This document shows positions 61,555-64,000 of a stretch of DNA of 64,000 nt, in pieces. Each line of letters begins with the position of its first letter. The stretch's first letter is position 1. The notes under the pieces are model-generated. The model saw nothing but the letters and a program-made list of their open reading frames with translations. It was not told the origin of the DNA and ran no database searches. This DNA comes from a virus. Location of the stretch: the IMG/VR virus record IMGVR_UViG_3300038696_000205, positions 55,323 to 119,322 of that record; one strand, given 5' to 3'. Both the position numbers and the translations under genes were made by a program.

Positions 61555-62265
61555 TTATTTTGTTTTTTTAGGTCTGGTCCTGAAACCATATTTAGGGTCA
61601 AAACCCTTGCTGTTAATAATCACTTTATCGTCACCTACTGGCATCTTTGGGGTTGATACGTCAACTAATGTTGAACCTAGAAACATGCTTATCTCTTGGA
61701 ATGCCTGATACGCATCAAGAATCTTATAAAAATCGATATCACTTAATTTTTTGTTAATATTAACTTCCCAAACCCCCGTTTCATAATAATATAGTGTGGG
61801 TGACTGGTATTTAATATGTTCATCAAGAATTACTTTATCAGTTAATGATGAAATAACTAAATTAAATAACTCAACTCTATTCCACTTACTCCAATTTACT
61901 TTGAAATCATATTCTATCTCTTTGAAGAACTCTAAACACTCGTCAACCCCTATTATTCTTTTGGTTATTAACTGGTCATTTACTCTACCACCAACCCTAT
62001 AGTTATAGTTTACTTCTGGATATACTTTACCACAAAAAAATAAGAATCTTGTAAAATATGATTCTATATTTCGAGTGTTATATATCAAGTTTGAGGTAAT
62101 ATAGTTACCACTATTTAGTGTTGTCCACCCTGGGGGTGACAACAAATCGTCTATTTCTTTACTTGCGATTTCGGTATTGGGTATCCTAAGATAATGAATA
62201 GTTTCATCTATACCAAATGAGACACCGATATCATAATAATCCTTAAATTTAGAAATAATTTTCAT
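61555..62265 (-). CDS. Conserved-type phage protein (236 aa)
   Basis: MKIISKFKDYYDIGVSFGID start, FCGKVYPEV in the middle and GDDKVIINSKGFDPKYGFR at the end form a layout I have seen in large myophages; unnamed family. Soluble. Begins a run with the 132-aa gene. Confidence 0.65.
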   Translation of the reverse strand: MKIISKFKDYYDIGVSFGIDETIHYLRIPNTEIASKEIDDLLSPPGWTTLNSGNYITSNLIYNTRNIESYFTRFLFFCGKVYPEVNYNYRVGGRVNDQLITKRIIGVDECLEFFKEIEYDFKVNWSKWNRVELFNLVISSLTDKVILDEHIKYQSPTLYYYETGVWEVNINKKLSDIDFYKILDAYQAFQEISMFLGSTLVDVSTPKMPVGDDKVIINSKGFDPKYGFRTRPKKTK

Positions 62266-62268
62266 GAC

Positions 62269-62667
62269 TTATAATATTTTACTTAATTCACTTAAGCGTT
62301 CTTTTTCCTTAATCGTTAGGTTGTCGATTCCACCTCTATCCACTAACAAGTCCAAAAAGTAATTAATATCTTCGGATATGTTGGCATCTATTGTAAAGTC
62401 CCTAACATCCTCGAATATCCTAGGACTATAACAGAATAGTGTTGTACCTAAGTTGAAGTCATTGATTTCAGTTATTCCGACTAATAGTTTATTCTTAATC
62501 GCTAGAATATCATATATTTCATCAATATTGAATCTGGTATCCACACAAATGATATTGTGATTTATATATTCAACCAAATGGTTCTCATCCAAGCCTTCTA
62601 GGGTTGATAATATCAAACCAGAGCTTACAAGGTCGCCACACTCTATTAAAAACATTCTATAATTCAT
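62269..62667 (-). CDS. Hypothetical protein (132 aa)
   Basis: Acidic, mixed alpha/beta, Asp/Leu/Ile-rich. Three bases from the 236-aa gene, probably co-transcribed. Not recognised. Confidence 0.55.
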   Translation of the reverse strand: MNYRMFLIECGDLVSSGLILSTLEGLDENHLVEYINHNIICVDTRFNIDEIYDILAIKNKLLVGITEINDFNLGTTLFCYSPRIFEDVRDFTIDANISEDINYFLDLLVDRGGIDNLTIKEKERLSELSKIL

Positions 62668-62754
62668 AATATTTACTTTTCAAAAATCCAGACCTATATT
62701 ATGGTCATGGGAATAGTATATTTATTAAGGGCTGATAATGGTGATTGTGATTTA

Positions 62755-62800
62755 TGTGAACTACCCACACACTAAAAAGATGTGTGGGCTTCCTGTACAA
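62755..62800 (-). mobile_element. Right end of TnpB element 2
   Basis: Minus strand CCCACACA-TCTTTTTAG-TGTGTGGG hairpin followed by TAGTTCAC; the TGGGTAGTTCAC part matches TnpB element 1. Confidence 0.65.
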
Positions 62801-62808
62801 CGCATAGC

Positions 62809-63927
62809 CTAATGGCTTACGTTAGCGTACAAAGGGTTGTCCCTAACCCCGAAATTTTTTATATTATACGCAGCGTTAAGGTCTCTATCTATTGAATTAT
62901 TACACTTATCACAATTATATGTCCTATCTGAAAGTTTTAAATCTTTCTTGTGGTTTCCACAATTAGAACATACCTTACTGCTCGGTTCAAATCTACCAAT
63001 TACAACAAGGTTTTTACCTTGCCAATCAGTCTTATATTCAAGCATTGTTCTTAATTGTCGCCAACCCATATCAGATATTGCTTTAGCTAAATTATGGTTC
63101 TTAACCATATTACTAACAGCTAAATCTTCCAAAACAATCGTATCATACGTGTTTATTAATTCAGTAGATATTTTATGCAAGTAATCAGTCCTTTGGTTAC
63201 GGATTTTCTCTTGCAACAATGCTACTTTTAATTTTTGTTTCTCTCTATTTATTGAACCTTTCTGTTTTCTCGCAAGACTTCTTTGTTCGACTCTTAATCT
63301 CTTTTGTTGTGATTTAAAAAAGTTTTTATTTTCATATACCACACCATCGGAAGTTATTGCTAAATCTTTAATACCAAAATCAATACCAACAGACGTTTCT
63401 GTTTTTATACTTTTTTGTTTTGGTTTTTCTGTTTGTGTATCAACCAATATTGAAACAAAGTATTTACCAGTTACTGTCTTTGTTAGTGTAACTCTTTTAG
63501 GTAAACCTTTAAATTCTCTATGGTAGTCAATAGCAACTTCTTTAAGTTTAGGTAATTTTAAAATATTATCCTTAAATGATATTTCAAATCCTTGTGGAAA
63601 TGTAATTGACTGTTTAGAGTACTTATTTTTAAATTTAGGGAATTGACCCCTACCTTTAAAAAAGTTTTGGTACGCAGTATCTAAATTAATTATACTATGC
63701 TGTAAAACTTGACTTGGACACTCTTTAATGTAATCAAACTCTTTTCTTAATTCTGGTAGTTGTTTTATTAAGTCGTATTTAGATATTGATTTTTTGTTTG
63801 AAGCATATGCAACAGTCTTAGTTTCTAAACCAAGATTATACACCAACCTGTTCACACCAAAATACCTTTGTAATTGGTCTTTTTGGTCATCCGTTGGAAA
63901 TATTCTGTATTTGTATCCTTTTAGCAT
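62809..63927 (-). CDS. tnpB: TnpB (IS200/IS605 OrfB) RNA-guided nuclease, copy 2
   Basis: 372 aa. GYKYRIFPTDDQKDQLQRYF start, RuvC residues in GIDFGIKDLAI, VLEDLAVS and DRDLNAAYN, zinc ribbon CSNCGNHKK...CDKC. Clearly diverged from copy 1 in protein sequence but with the same leader (TAGACTATTTAATAATA) and right end. No tnpA. Confidence 0.9.
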   Translation of the reverse strand: MLKGYKYRIFPTDDQKDQLQRYFGVNRLVYNLGLETKTVAYASNKKSISKYDLIKQLPELRKEFDYIKECPSQVLQHSIINLDTAYQNFFKGRGQFPKFKNKYSKQSITFPQGFEISFKDNILKLPKLKEVAIDYHREFKGLPKRVTLTKTVTGKYFVSILVDTQTEKPKQKSIKTETSVGIDFGIKDLAITSDGVVYENKNFFKSQQKRLRVEQRSLARKQKGSINREKQKLKVALLQEKIRNQRTDYLHKISTELINTYDTIVLEDLAVSNMVKNHNLAKAISDMGWRQLRTMLEYKTDWQGKNLVVIGRFEPSSKVCSNCGNHKKDLKLSDRTYNCDKCNNSIDRDLNAAYNIKNFGVRDNPLYANVSH

Positions 63928-63965
63928 ATATTATTAAATAGTCTAAACTTTTGTAAAAGTACAAT
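63928..63965 (-). mobile_element. Left end / leader of TnpB element 2
   Basis: Minus strand TTTACAAAAGTTTAGACTAT then TTAATAATA before the start codon, matching the copy-1 leader (TTTACAAAATACTAGACTAT...). Confidence 0.6.
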
Positions 63966-64000
63966 ATTTTTTATCTAAAATCAAGTTCTGGTTAAAATTT

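Noticed and set aside
1-64000. CRISPR arrays or a CRISPR-Cas locus
   Set aside because: The only regular repeats are the coding 60-bp units; no direct repeats with unique spacers and no cas genes are seen. TnpB is present only as transposon protein.
1-64000. Global reassignment of TAG
   Set aside because: Several genes end in TAG with a promoter or a new start directly behind it (4598, 7962, 53388), so TAG still stops translation in this part of the genome.

Overview
The window looks like part of a large, AT-rich double-stranded DNA phage of a Bacteroidota host. Almost every gene lies on the minus strand. Intergenic gaps carry the Bacteroidota-type promoter element TAnnTTTG (TATCTTTG or TATATTTG, often with TTG about 20 bases upstream). 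One sigma factor resembles Bacteroidota RpoD, and several families (DUF3127 SSB-like, DUF3307, Api92-like) are typical of such phages. Homing endonucleases (HNH, GIY-YIG, EDxHD-like), two inteins and two TnpB elements show heavy colonisation by selfish DNA. Apart from a lysozyme there are no recognisable structural, packaging or replication genes, so this is an accessory/metabolic segment of a bigger genome.

Layout (coordinates approximate). 0-9 kb: small hypothetical genes, an HNH nuclease, a DUF3307 membrane protein and two paralogous proteins built from 20-residue LRR-like repeats. 9.3-10.6 kb: a TnpB element. 11-20 kb: many small proteins, a gene split by a GIY-YIG nuclease, an RpoD-like sigma factor, SmpB, a HEIGH protease, a HAD protein of the RNA-repair (Swiss-Army-Knife) type and an SSB-like protein. 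20-24.3 kb: intein-containing A1-like phosphoesterase, ECF sigma, PRPP synthetase. 25-39.5 kb: plus-strand lysozyme, sirtuin, RmlC/RmlA, Thg1-like polymerase, a small nucleotidyltransferase, NAMPT with intein, NMN adenylyltransferase-Nudix, YqeY, PrsW-like protease. 40-43.8 kb: a 2H phosphoesterase invaded by a homing module, then hypothetical and decaying genes. 43.9-61 kb: a very large tRNA territory, about 25 well-formed tRNAs and a dozen irregular ones, mixed with structured non-coding RNAs, homing nucleases, a macro-domain protein, KptA, micro-ORFs with their own promoter and terminator, and a ParB-like/kinase-like/ART-like trio. 61-64 kb: hypothetical genes and a second TnpB element.

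The main idea. The enzymes form a closed loop around NAD+ and RNA 2'-phosphates. KptA would use NAD+ to remove an RNA 2'-phosphate, releasing nicotinamide and ADP-ribose cyclic phosphate. The 2H phosphoesterase and the Poa1-like macro protein could convert the latter to ADP-ribose. The Nudix domain could split ADP-ribose, PRPP synthetase would rebuild PRPP, and NAMPT plus NMN adenylyltransferase would regenerate NAD+. With the Thg1-like enzyme, the HAD-SAK phosphatase and the nucleotidyltransferase, this looks like a phage tRNA repair or maturation system. It sits beside a tRNA array containing a candidate circularly permuted tRNA, a tRNA with a ~70-nt D-loop insertion, an amber (CUA) tRNA and shrunken tRNA-like genes. 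The NAD+ arm also resembles known phage NAD+-reconstitution pathways that counter NAD-depleting defences. A promoter-driven ~0.8-kb ORF-poor region dense in hairpins, next to tRNAs, is a candidate ornate large RNA of the GOLLD/ROOL kind.

Caveat. At least three genes are broken by one-base changes in homopolymers, so consensus errors may exist; single-base oddities in tRNAs should be read with that in mind.
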